A DNA stretch of 19,786 bases from Caulobacterales bacterium RIFOXYB1_FULL_67_16 (lineage in GTDB: Bacteria; Pseudomonadota; Alphaproteobacteria; Caulobacterales; Caulobacteraceae). Numbering within the stretch: position 1 is the stretch's first letter; the number at the start of each line of letters is the position of its first letter. The notes beneath the pieces were generated by a model. That model saw only the letters and a program-made list of their open reading frames with translations. It was not told the DNA's origin and searched no databases. Below, piece after piece: positions 1-7,579 of the stretch. The stretch covers positions 1,230-21,015 of the forward strand of contig MGLN01000183.1 of NCBI GenBank assembly GCA_001796045.1. The letters are read 5' to 3'. The position numbers and the translations under genes are program-made.

Positions 1-482
1 ATCTTGATCACGCCGGCGGGGGTGTTGCGGCCGAACAGGGTGCCCTGCGGACCGCGCAGGACTTCAAGCTGCTGCACGTCGAACAGGGGGAAGCCCTTCA
101 GTTAGACGCTTTCCAGAACCACGTCGTCCAACACCACCGAGACCGGCTGCGAGGCGGTGAAGTCGAAGTCCACATTGCCGAGGCCGCGGATGTAGAAACG
201 CGGCGCATAGCGGCCGTTGGAGCTTTCCACCTGCAGGCTGGGCACGCGGCCGGCCAGCGACAGGATGTCGGCGCCGCCGGCGGAGATTTCCTGAAGCGTC
301 TGGGTGTTGACGGCGCTGACCGAGAAGGGGACCGAGCGGATGTTTTCGCTGCGGCGCTGGGCGGTCACCACGATGTCCTCGACACCGGTCGGTTCGACCT
401 CGGTCGTCTGGGCGGAGACGGAGCCGGCGGCCAACAGGGCGACGCCGCTAACGGTGGCGGCAAGCAGGGCTTGACGAAGCAT
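1..482 (-). pseudogene. TonB-dependent receptor, 5' part, interrupted by in-frame stop; runs off the window edge
   Basis: The N-terminal part of a TonB-dependent outer-membrane receptor. The ATG at 482-480 follows an AAGGAA ribosome-binding site 6-7 nt upstream. It opens a signal peptide (MLRQALLAATVSGVALLAAG, ending VSAQ), then a TonB-box-like stretch (EDIVVTAQRRSENI) and a plug domain. At codon 127 (positions 104-102) the frame meets TAA. Reading straight through the stop in the same frame continues the plug with LKGFPLFDVQQLEVLRGPQG and then TLFGRNTPAGV up to the window edge, which is the standard plug motif. The gene is therefore homologous on both sides of one stop codon. It may be a recent pseudogene, a sequencing error or, less likely, a recoded stop. 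The substrate cannot be told. It is divergent from the nucleotidase gene at 730. Confidence 0.8.
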
Positions 483-496
483 GAGAATGTTTCCTT

Positions 497-518
497 CGCG
501 ACATGGGAAGCTGTCGCG
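497..518. promoter_or_regulatory. Perfect 7-bp inverted repeat in the leader of the receptor gene
   Basis: CGCGACA (497-503) and TGTCGCG (512-518) are perfect inverted repeats separated by 8 nt, just upstream of the ribosome-binding site of the minus-strand receptor gene. It could be a repressor operator or a hairpin in the mRNA leader. No known regulator can be named from the sequence. Confidence 0.35.
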
Positions 519-729
519 CGAGCCCCCTAGTCCCTCGCCGCCCGAGTCGCCAGCAGAGACGGCGGCGGAATTTTGAACCTTTCGAGACATGGACACAGGG
601 CGCCGAAAATGGGTCGGTCGGTCATCGGGGCGGCGTCCCGCCATATTGTGCAGCTTGATTTCAAATGCGAAACTGAGAGCTTGCGTGACTGGGTTCCGCA
701 TCCTTCCCCCGATAGCTTCAGGTCCGTGC

Positions 730-2097
730 ATGCCCCTCGCCACGCCGTCTCGCCGCACGCTGCTGCAACTGGCCGGAGCGGCGGTCCTGGCGCCGGGACT
801 GACAGGGGCTCGCGCCGCCGCCGCCCCGATCGGCCGCGTCCTGGCCATTGCCGACATGCACTCGGCCTATGACCAGACCGGTCTGCTGCTGGCCGCCTTC
901 GAACGGGAGGTGACGTCCGTCGCCCTCCCGCATGTCATCGCCATCAACGGCGACATCTTCGAGCACGGCAATGCGGTCTCCGTCCGGTCCGACGGCGCCG
1001 TCGACTGGGCCTTTCTGGCGCAAGCGGCGCAGCTGGCGCCGACGGTCGTCAATCTGGGCAACCACGACAATGATCTGACGCCGGACCTCGCCGAGGTGAC
1101 GACGCGGATGCGGAGCCTGGGGGTTCTGGTCGTCAGCAATATCCGGGACACGAGAACCGGCGCGAACTACGCCCCCAGCAGCGTCACGGTCCCCTTCGGC
1201 GCGCGCCGCCTGCGGGTCGTCGGGGTCGCGACCGACGCCTTGAGCACCTATCCTCGGGCGTCGCGTGATCAGCTGTCGATCCCGGCTCCCGCAGACTGGG
1301 CCCGCGCCCATCTGGCCGAACTGACGGAAGGCCCCGACCCCGTTCTGACCCTCAGCCATGCCGGCGTCGTCGCCGACCGCGGCATTCTGCCCTTTTTGCC
1401 GGACGGCGCCCTGATGGTCGGGGGGCACGACCATCTGCTGTTCCAACATCGCCAGGGCCGCAGCGCCTATGCCCACACCGGCTCCTGGACCAGCGCCTAT
1501 ACGGTCGGCGAATTTTTGGAAGACGGGTCGGCGACGGCGCGATCCGTGCCGATAGGGGCCGACGCGCCGTCGTCGCCCCGGCTGCAGCCGCTGATCGACG
1601 CCACCTTGGCAGCCCATCAGACCGAGTCGGACCGGGCGGTGATCGGTGTTTCGCCCCTGGCCCTGTCGGTGGGCGAGGCCGGCCGCCGGATCGCCGCCGG
1701 ATTCGCCGAGGCCGCCGACGCCGACGCCGGCTTCATCGGACACACCACCCTGGGCGCCGGACTTCCCGTCGGACCCGTCACCCGCCACAGGTTCGACGCC
1801 GTCGTCCGTTTCGACGGGCGGTTGATGACGGCGGACATACCCGTCGCTCAACTGCCCATCCTGATGGCGCGCGCCAACCAGGATCGCCCCATGCCGCTCG
1901 ATGAACGCTCCGGCGACTTCGTCTATGGCGCGAGATCGCGCGTGCGGGCGGCGCGAGGCGGCACCGCGCGGATCGTCACCACCGATTGGTGCGCGGCCCA
2001 CCCGTCCGAATATTTCGGAACGACCGAGCTCCAGTTCGCTGAAGTCCTCCAGTCCAGCGTCAAGGGCGCGGCGGCTGCAGCGCTTTTTGAGGCCTGA
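730..2097 (+). CDS. Tat-exported 5'-nucleotidase/UshA-type metallophosphoesterase
   Basis: A predicted periplasmic metallophosphoesterase of 455 residues that hydrolyses phosphate esters, probably nucleotides. The start at 730 is chosen because it places a twin-arginine signal (SRRTLLQLAGAAVLAPG) near the N terminus. Longer in-frame starts add unrelated residues, but the ribosome-binding site here is weak. Metal-ligand motifs appear in the family order: D42-x-H44 (ADMHS), G-D75, the GNHD block N111-H112-D113, H210 (LSHAG) and the GGHDH block H233/H235. The C-terminal half (from about residue 300) resembles the 5'-nucleotidase C-terminal domain (GVSPLALSVGEAGRR, then a segment like the family's substrate-binding region). 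It lies between two TonB receptor genes and 70 bp upstream of a TetR-type regulator. The exact substrate is inferred only. Confidence 0.82.
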   Translation: MPLATPSRRTLLQLAGAAVLAPGLTGARAAAAPIGRVLAIADMHSAYDQTGLLLAAFEREVTSVALPHVIAINGDIFEHGNAVSVRSDGAVDWAFLAQAAQLAPTVVNLGNHDNDLTPDLAEVTTRMRSLGVLVVSNIRDTRTGANYAPSSVTVPFGARRLRVVGVATDALSTYPRASRDQLSIPAPADWARAHLAELTEGPDPVLTLSHAGVVADRGILPFLPDGALMVGGHDHLLFQHRQGRSAYAHTGSWTSAYTVGEFLEDGSATARSVPIGADAPSSPRLQPLIDATLAAHQTESDRAVIGVSPLALSVGEAGRRIAAGFAEAADADAGFIGHTTLGAGLPVGPVTRHRFDAVVRFDGRLMTADIPVAQLPILMARANQDRPMPLDERSGDFVYGARSRVRAARGGTARIVTTDWCAAHPSEYFGTTELQFAEVLQSSVKGAAAAALFEA

Positions 2098-2167
2098 CGT
2101 CGCGTCGACGGCGAAGCCCTCTCGTCTCGACGCTCGACAGGGCGCACGTGGCGTTTCATGGGGAAGC

Positions 2168-3418
2168 ATGTCCGCCGCCTCTCCTTCCAACAGCTCCATA
2201 GACGCGCAGCAGATCATCGCCGCCGCCATCGCCAGAGCGACGGTCGAGGGCGTCCGCAGCCTGACCCTGCGCGATCTGGCTCAGGCCGTCGGCCGGAGCA
2301 CCACCGTCATCGTCAATCTGTTCGGCTCCAAATCGGGCCTGCTGCAGGCCATAGGCGAAGAGGCCTTGCGGCAGGACGCGGCCTTCCATCGCCGCTTCTT
2401 CGACTCGGTGGCGGGCCTGCCGCTGGGGCGGGACACCCTGCTGGTCCTCGTCCGTCACTATCTCCGCCGGCGTGCGGCGGAAGAGGCCGGCTTCGTGCGC
2501 ATTTGGGAGGGGTTGCTTCTGGATGCGGAGCCGGGCCCCGAGCGACGCGACCTGATGGCGCGATGGGACGACATGCGGCGCGACGCCTGGCGCCGCCATC
2601 TCTCCACCGCCCCAACCCTGGACGACCCGGCAGAGCCTCTGGTCGCGTGCCTGACCCTGGAGCAGTTCTACGCCGGCGCGCTGAAGGGACGGGCCGACTA
2701 CGAGCTGATCGCCGAGGAGGGACTGGGCGGTCTGGTCGACCGGATTCTGGGTCTTCCCGAACGCGAGGCGACCGCGACCTTCTGGTATCGCGAGAATCTG
2801 GTTCTGCCTCAGGCGCCGGCCGAAGGCCTGGAGGCTGAGTCCATGCGGCGGAAGCTGCTCGACATCGCCGCCGACCAGATGCTGGCGGGGGGCATCGGCG
2901 CGGTGACGAACCGTTCCGTCAGCGTGGTAGCGGGCACCTCGACCTCCACCATCGCCTATCATTGGCCGGACATGCGGCGGTTCGTTCAGGACGCGGTGTG
3001 GCACAGCGTCTTCCGCGACATGCCCCGCTATCTGGCCGGTCAGCGCCCGGAAGGCGATCCCGCGCGCGCCGATCTCACCAGCTGGACGCGGCTCATGGCC
3101 CCCACGGTTTCCATACCCCCTGAAATCGAGGGCTTTTACGTCCGCTATGCGCGCCTGATCGCCAGCATCTGCGTCGAGGCGCGGCGTGATCCTTCGCTGC
3201 GGGACCTGGCCATGCTGCTGCGCGGCCCCGAAGGCGGAGGCACCTATTACAATGCCGCCGGCGTCTGGCCGCCGGAGTTCGATCTGACCCGACTGGCGGC
3301 GACGCGGTTCGCCCTCTGGATCAAGGGCCGGTCCTTGATGGCGTCCGCCACGGGGGTTCCGATTTCGACCCCCGACCTCGTGGCTGGCGCCATTCAGCTG
3401 GTCGCACGCGCCGCGTGA
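2168..3418 (+). CDS. Tandem TetR-family transcriptional regulator (two TetR units in one chain)
   Basis: A 416-residue protein, about twice the length of an ordinary TetR regulator. The first unit begins near residue 12 and has a TetR helix-turn-helix at about 32-53 (SLTLRDLAQAVGRSTTVIVN, then LFGSKSGLL). A second TetR-like N-terminal domain begins near residue 224 (SMRRKLLDIAADQMLAGGIG, then VTNRSVSVVAGTSTSTIAYHW). Each is followed by a helical region as expected for ligand-binding or dimerisation parts. The single chain could fold as an intramolecular pseudo-dimer. The ATG at 2168 follows GGGGAAG very closely, so the start is not certain. The gene is 70 bp after the nucleotidase gene and 273 bp before the TonB receptor gene, so it may control one or both. 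The ligand is unknown. Confidence 0.82.
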   Translation: MSAASPSNSSIDAQQIIAAAIARATVEGVRSLTLRDLAQAVGRSTTVIVNLFGSKSGLLQAIGEEALRQDAAFHRRFFDSVAGLPLGRDTLLVLVRHYLRRRAAEEAGFVRIWEGLLLDAEPGPERRDLMARWDDMRRDAWRRHLSTAPTLDDPAEPLVACLTLEQFYAGALKGRADYELIAEEGLGGLVDRILGLPEREATATFWYRENLVLPQAPAEGLEAESMRRKLLDIAADQMLAGGIGAVTNRSVSVVAGTSTSTIAYHWPDMRRFVQDAVWHSVFRDMPRYLAGQRPEGDPARADLTSWTRLMAPTVSIPPEIEGFYVRYARLIASICVEARRDPSLRDLAMLLRGPEGGGTYYNAAGVWPPEFDLTRLAATRFALWIKGRSLMASATGVPISTPDLVAGAIQLVARAA

Positions 3419-3465
3419 TAGAACACGCGTTATCCGGGCGCACGTGCCGCACCTAGAAGGCATGA

Positions 3466-3479
3466 CAGAAACTGTTCTG
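3466..3479. promoter_or_regulatory. Short palindrome upstream of the TonB receptor gene
   Basis: CAGAA-ACTG-TTCTG is a 5-bp-arm inverted repeat in the 273-bp gap between the tandem TetR gene and the receptor gene. It is the size of a small repressor operator. The arms are short and chance cannot be excluded. Confidence 0.25.
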
Positions 3480-3523
3480 ATAAGCGTCACAAAAGCATAG
3501 CTTCGCAGGCCTATCTGCAGATC

Positions 3524-3627
3524 GTTGTCGAACAGTTGTTTTTTCGGTGAGGCGAGGAAGGCTCCGGCCTCCCTCCCCATGCCCCAGCGCCTCGCCCGTC
3601 AGCCGAACAAGGCGACCGTTCGACAAC
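3524..3627. repeat. Widely spaced inverted copies of GTTGTCGAAC upstream of the receptor gene
   Basis: GTTGTCGAAC at 3524-3533 recurs as its exact reverse complement GTTCGACAAC at 3618-3627, 84 bp apart, both between the regulator gene and the receptor start at 3692. With the flanks the match extends to 12 of 13 bases. Two oppositely oriented copies in one promoter region suggest a pair of binding sites or a long-range stem; this is inference. Confidence 0.35.
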
Positions 3628-3691
3628 ATCCCGAAACGCTTCGACGCACGAGGGAGGGGGTGTCCCCGCGCGTCGCCCGAAGGATGATCAA

Positions 3692-5896
3692 ATGAAGTCT
3701 CTTCTGCTCGGCGCCTCCGGCGCCGTCCTCGCCCTGGCGGCTGTGCCCGCTGCGGCCCAGACCGCGTCCCAGACCACCGCCACGACGGTGCAGGACATCG
3801 TCGTCACCGCCCAGCGCCGTGAACAGGCCAGCCAGGACGTCGGCGCCTCGCTCAGCGTGGTCGGCGGACAGGAGCTGGACGAAAAGAACATCACGGTCGT
3901 CAACGACCTCGAAAACGTCGTCCCCAATCTGGAGGTCGACAGCCAGTTCGGCGGCGGTCAGCCGCAGTTCCGGATTCGCGGCGTCGGCGCGCGTGAATAC
4001 TCCAGCAACAACGCCTCGACGGTCGGCATCTATATCGATGAAGTGGCCCATCCCTATACGGTGACGACCCAGGGCGCCCTGTTCGACATCGCCCGCATCG
4101 AGGTGCTGCGCGGTCCCCAGGGCACCCTGTATGGCAGCAACACCACCGGCGGCGCCGTCAACATCATCACCCATGCGCCGACCGCAGACTTCCGCGCAGG
4201 CTTCACTGGCGAATACGGCTCCTACGACCGCTACAAGCTGGACGGCTACCTGTCCGGTCAACTGGCCGAGGGCCTTCTCGGCCGTCTCGCCGTCGTCACC
4301 GAACAGGGCGGCGCCTGGCAGTACAATCGCGACACCGGCCAGAAGCTGGGCGATCTGGACAAGACCGCGGTTCGCGGCCGACTGACCTGGGACGCGACCG
4401 ACGACGTCACCGTCGATCTGTCGGCGACCTATATGGTCGACAAGTCGGACGGCCTGGGCTTCCGCCTTCTGGGCGACTACACCACCGCCGGCGGCGTCAC
4501 CATTCCCAAGGACACCGCCTGGCGCATCACCGGCTGGTCGCTGTCGGAACAGCTGGCTGCGGTCTCGGGGCGTTCGGTCGGCGACAAGCCGGGCCGCGAC
4601 AATGACGGCCTGGACCTGAATGCCAAGGTGACGGCGAACCTCGGCTGGGCGGACCTGACCTCGATCTCGGCCTACCAGACCTTCACCCGCTCGGAATACA
4701 ACGATTGGGACGGCACCAGCGCACGGGAATCCGACGTCTATTTCTACAACGACATCGAGGTGTTGTCGCAGGAGCTGCGCCTGGCGTCGAACACGGACGG
4801 CCGGTGGAACTGGATGACCGGTCTCCATTATTCGAACGAGAGCAACGACGGCGGCTTCTACACGGAGTATCGCGGCGTCGCCGCCCTGATCCACACCCCC
4901 TACAAGCAGGACGTGGAATCGATCGGCGTCTTCACCAACAACAGCTTCCAAGCGACCGACCGCCTGAACCTGATCCTTGGCCTGCGTTACGAGTATGAAG
5001 AGCGCAGCCTGACTAGCCCCGGCACCTACCGCCTGAACGCCACGCCGGGCGCGGAAGTCACCTATTCCACCGACATGTCCGAAGTGACCGGGAAGCTCGG
5101 CCTCGAATATGACCTGAGCGAGAACGCCCTGTTCTACGCCAATGTGGCGCGCGGCGTGAAATCGGGCGGCTTCACCACCTACAACGCCACCTCCGCCACG
5201 CCCTTCGCGCCGGAAGAGCTGATCGCCTATGAGACGGGCGTGAAGTCCGACTTCCTCAACCGTTCCATGCGGCTGAACGGCGCGGTCTTCTACTACGACT
5301 ATAAAAACCAGCAGGTTCAAACGGTTCTGTACGACCGCACCGCCGGCCGGGTGGGCAAGATCGACAATGTGCCGAAGTCTCACATCTATGGCGCCGAGCT
5401 GGAGTTCGAATGGAACCCCATCGCCGGCCTGAGCATCAGCCAGAACATCAGCTACAAACACGGCGAATACGACGAGTACAACTCGGTCGACACCACCGCG
5501 ACGGTCGCGGCCAACCCGACGAACGGGCCTTGGGACGTCATCATCTACACGGACCGGTCGGGCGAGAAGCTGCCCTTCCCGAAGATGAACTACGGCGGCT
5601 CGATCGCCTACGACTGGGAGATGGCGGGCTTGGATCTGCGGGCGGAGACCAACTACAACTTCCGCGACGATCTGTATTCGACCAGCGCCTCGTCGATCAT
5701 TCCGGCCTACTGGCTGTGGAACGCCAACTTCACCACCGGCCCCACCAACGCCAACTGGCGCGTCGGCCTGTCGGTGCGCAACCTCTTCAACACCTACTAC
5801 GAAGAGACGCGCAACGGCTTCAACGGCTCGGCCCGTCCGACCACTTCGCCGCAGCCGGGCCGCACGGTCGCCGTCCGTCTGTCGATGGACTTCTAA
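3692..5896 (+). CDS. TonB-dependent outer-membrane receptor
   Basis: A complete 734-residue TonB-dependent receptor, an active transporter of the outer membrane driven by TonB. AAGGA lies 7 nt before the ATG. The signal peptide covers about residues 1-22 (ends PAAAQ), followed by a TonB-box-like segment (QDIVVTAQRREQASQDV), then the plug with the motif VLRGPQGTLYGSNTTGGAVN near residues 137-156. The remainder is a beta-barrel rich in alternating aromatic residues, ending in RLSMDF with the terminal Phe typical of barrel proteins. Length and layout are ordinary for the family. It is followed by a long hairpin and then two exported phosphatase genes on the same strand, which suggests a phosphorylated compound as substrate. 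That assignment rests on context, not on the receptor sequence. Confidence 0.92.
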   Translation: MKSLLLGASGAVLALAAVPAAAQTASQTTATTVQDIVVTAQRREQASQDVGASLSVVGGQELDEKNITVVNDLENVVPNLEVDSQFGGGQPQFRIRGVGAREYSSNNASTVGIYIDEVAHPYTVTTQGALFDIARIEVLRGPQGTLYGSNTTGGAVNIITHAPTADFRAGFTGEYGSYDRYKLDGYLSGQLAEGLLGRLAVVTEQGGAWQYNRDTGQKLGDLDKTAVRGRLTWDATDDVTVDLSATYMVDKSDGLGFRLLGDYTTAGGVTIPKDTAWRITGWSLSEQLAAVSGRSVGDKPGRDNDGLDLNAKVTANLGWADLTSISAYQTFTRSEYNDWDGTSARESDVYFYNDIEVLSQELRLASNTDGRWNWMTGLHYSNESNDGGFYTEYRGVAALIHTPYKQDVESIGVFTNNSFQATDRLNLILGLRYEYEERSLTSPGTYRLNATPGAEVTYSTDMSEVTGKLGLEYDLSENALFYANVARGVKSGGFTTYNATSATPFAPEELIAYETGVKSDFLNRSMRLNGAVFYYDYKNQQVQTVLYDRTAGRVGKIDNVPKSHIYGAELEFEWNPIAGLSISQNISYKHGEYDEYNSVDTTATVAANPTNGPWDVIIYTDRSGEKLPFPKMNYGGSIAYDWEMAGLDLRAETNYNFRDDLYSTSASSIIPAYWLWNANFTTGPTNANWRVGLSVRNLFNTYYEETRNGFNGSARPTTSPQPGRTVAVRLSMDF

Positions 5897-5905
5897 GACC
5901 TGACC

Positions 5906-5936
5906 GGGGCGGATCGGCGCGCAGCCGATCCGCCCC
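5906..5936 (+). terminator. Perfect 13-bp hairpin between receptor and PhoD genes
   Basis: GGGGCGGATCGGC (5906-5918), a 5-nt loop, then its exact complement GCCGATCCGCCCC (5924-5936), 9 nt after the receptor stop codon. There is no T-run after it, so it is not a classical intrinsic terminator. It may act as a partial terminator, an mRNA stabiliser or a processing site that lowers phosphatase expression relative to the receptor. Confidence 0.55.
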
Positions 5937-5966
5937 ATGCGCTCCTATCGCTCGAAAGCCGCCCCG

Positions 5967-7547
5967 ATGCTGAAGCCCACTGTTCCGATGAACCGCCGCC
6001 TCCTGCTCGGCGGTCTCGTCGCGGCGCCCCTGGTGCTGCGATTTGGTCACGCCCAGGCCCAGGGCGGCGCCTACGTCTTTCCTTTGGGCGTCGCCAGCGG
6101 CGACCCGGCGCCCGACGGCTTCGTGATCTGGACGCGGCTGGCGATGAATCCCGTGGCGCCGGACGGATTGGGCGGCATGGGCGGCCCTGTCGCGGTGCGC
6201 TGGGACATTGCGGCTGACGAGGGATTCCACCGCATCGTCGCCGCCGGCGAGGCAACGGCCGACGCATCGAACGCCCACAGTCTTCACATCGAGGTCGAGG
6301 GTCTTCGCCTCGACCGCCCCTACTGGTATCGATTCACGGCCCTGGGTCAGCAGAGCCCCGTCGGCCGCGCCCGCACCGCCCCGGCGCCGAACGCCGACAT
6401 CGACCGCCTTCGCCTGGCGGTCGCCTCCTGCTCCAACTGGGAGTCGGGCTATTTCAGCGCCTACGGCCATATGGCGGACGAGGCGCCGGACCTGACCCTT
6501 TTCCTCGGCGATTACATCTACGAATACACCCGCACGGGCGCCCAGGCGGCGAATGTGGTGCGGCCCTACGGGCTGGAAGAGGCGACGACCCTGGCGGGCT
6601 ATCGCAACCGTTACGCCCTGCATCGGACGGATCCCGATCTCCAGCGCCTGCACGCCGTCGCCCCCTGCCTAGCGGTCTGGGACGATCACGAGATTCAGGA
6701 CGACTATTCCGGCGTCTGGTCCAAAACCCCGGGCGTGAGCCCGAACGATTTCCTGTCGCGACGCGCCGCGGGCTACAAGGCCTTCTACGAGGCCATGCCC
6801 ATACGCCGGACGCGGCTGGACGCCCGGCTGCAGATGCCGATCTACCGCCGAGTCCGCTACGGCCGCCTGGCCGAGTTCTTCATGCTGGACGGGCGTCAGT
6901 ACCGGTCGAAACAGGCCTGCAGCGACGGCCCCAACGGCGGCAAGGGCCAGGTGGTCACGGACGCCGCCTGTCCGGATCGGCTGGACCCCGCCCGCACCTT
7001 CCTGGGCTTCGAGCAGGAGCGTTGGCTTTGCGACGGCCTAGCCCGTTCGCAAGCGCAATGGAACATCCTGGGCCAGGATCTGGTCATGGCCGGTCTGCGG
7101 TTCGGCGACGGCGGCGCGGAGACCCGCTACTGGACCGACACCTGGGACGGTTATCCGGTCGCACGCGATCGGATGACGGAGGCCTTGGCGACGCTGAAGC
7201 CCCGCAATCCCGTCGTGCTGAGCGGCGACTACCATTCCTTCTGGACCAACGACGTCAAGCGCGTCAGCGCCGACCCTGCGTCCGCCACCGTGGCCACCGA
7301 GTTCGTCGGCACCTCCATCTCGTCGTCGGGACCGCCCTATGACGCCTTGATGGCCAATATGCCGAACAATCCGCAGATCAAATTCTTCGACAGCCGGGTT
7401 CGCGGCTACATGTCCATCGAAATGGACCGCCATCGGATGAACACGCGCTACCGCGCCATTTCCGATGTGCGCGATCCCAAGGCCGCTGTCTCGACCCTGA
7501 ACAGCTGGGTGGTCGAGGACGGCCGGCCCGGCGCCCAGGCGGCCTGA
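5967..7547 (+). CDS. phoD: PhoD-type alkaline phosphatase/phosphodiesterase, Tat-exported
   Basis: A predicted periplasmic phosphatase of 526 residues in the PhoD family, which uses Fe and Ca to hydrolyse phosphomono- and diesters. The N terminus has a twin-arginine signal (NRRLLLGGLVAAPLVLRFGH, cleavage after about AQAQ). The family's metal and active-site blocks are present: C155 in VASCSNWESGYF, D182 and Y185 in LGDYIYEY, DDHE at 239-242 and SGDYHSFW with D421 and H423. ATG 5967 is chosen over ATG 5988, which would leave only two residues before the arginine pair; neither has a strong ribosome-binding site. An ATG at 5937 abuts the hairpin and is unlikely. The acid phosphatase gene follows after 32 bp, probably in the same operon. 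Confidence 0.87.
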   Translation: MLKPTVPMNRRLLLGGLVAAPLVLRFGHAQAQGGAYVFPLGVASGDPAPDGFVIWTRLAMNPVAPDGLGGMGGPVAVRWDIAADEGFHRIVAAGEATADASNAHSLHIEVEGLRLDRPYWYRFTALGQQSPVGRARTAPAPNADIDRLRLAVASCSNWESGYFSAYGHMADEAPDLTLFLGDYIYEYTRTGAQAANVVRPYGLEEATTLAGYRNRYALHRTDPDLQRLHAVAPCLAVWDDHEIQDDYSGVWSKTPGVSPNDFLSRRAAGYKAFYEAMPIRRTRLDARLQMPIYRRVRYGRLAEFFMLDGRQYRSKQACSDGPNGGKGQVVTDAACPDRLDPARTFLGFEQERWLCDGLARSQAQWNILGQDLVMAGLRFGDGGAETRYWTDTWDGYPVARDRMTEALATLKPRNPVVLSGDYHSFWTNDVKRVSADPASATVATEFVGTSISSSGPPYDALMANMPNNPQIKFFDSRVRGYMSIEMDRHRMNTRYRAISDVRDPKAAVSTLNSWVVEDGRPGAQAA

Positions 7548-7579
7548 TCCCCTTTATCCCGTCCAGAGTTCACCTTTTC

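Noticed and set aside
718..2229. A 503-codon open frame opposite the nucleotidase gene, and similar long frames opposite the receptor, regulator and PhoD genes
   Set aside because: These are antisense shadows of GC-rich coding DNA. They have Arg/Gly/Pro-rich low-complexity translations and no family motif, while the opposite strand carries clear domains.
3462..3489. Possible Pho box upstream of the TonB receptor gene (ATGACAG at 3462-3468; CTGTTCT at 3472)
   Set aside because: Only one half-site is good. The second half-site at the required 11-nt spacing does not match on either strand, so PhoB control is not claimed.
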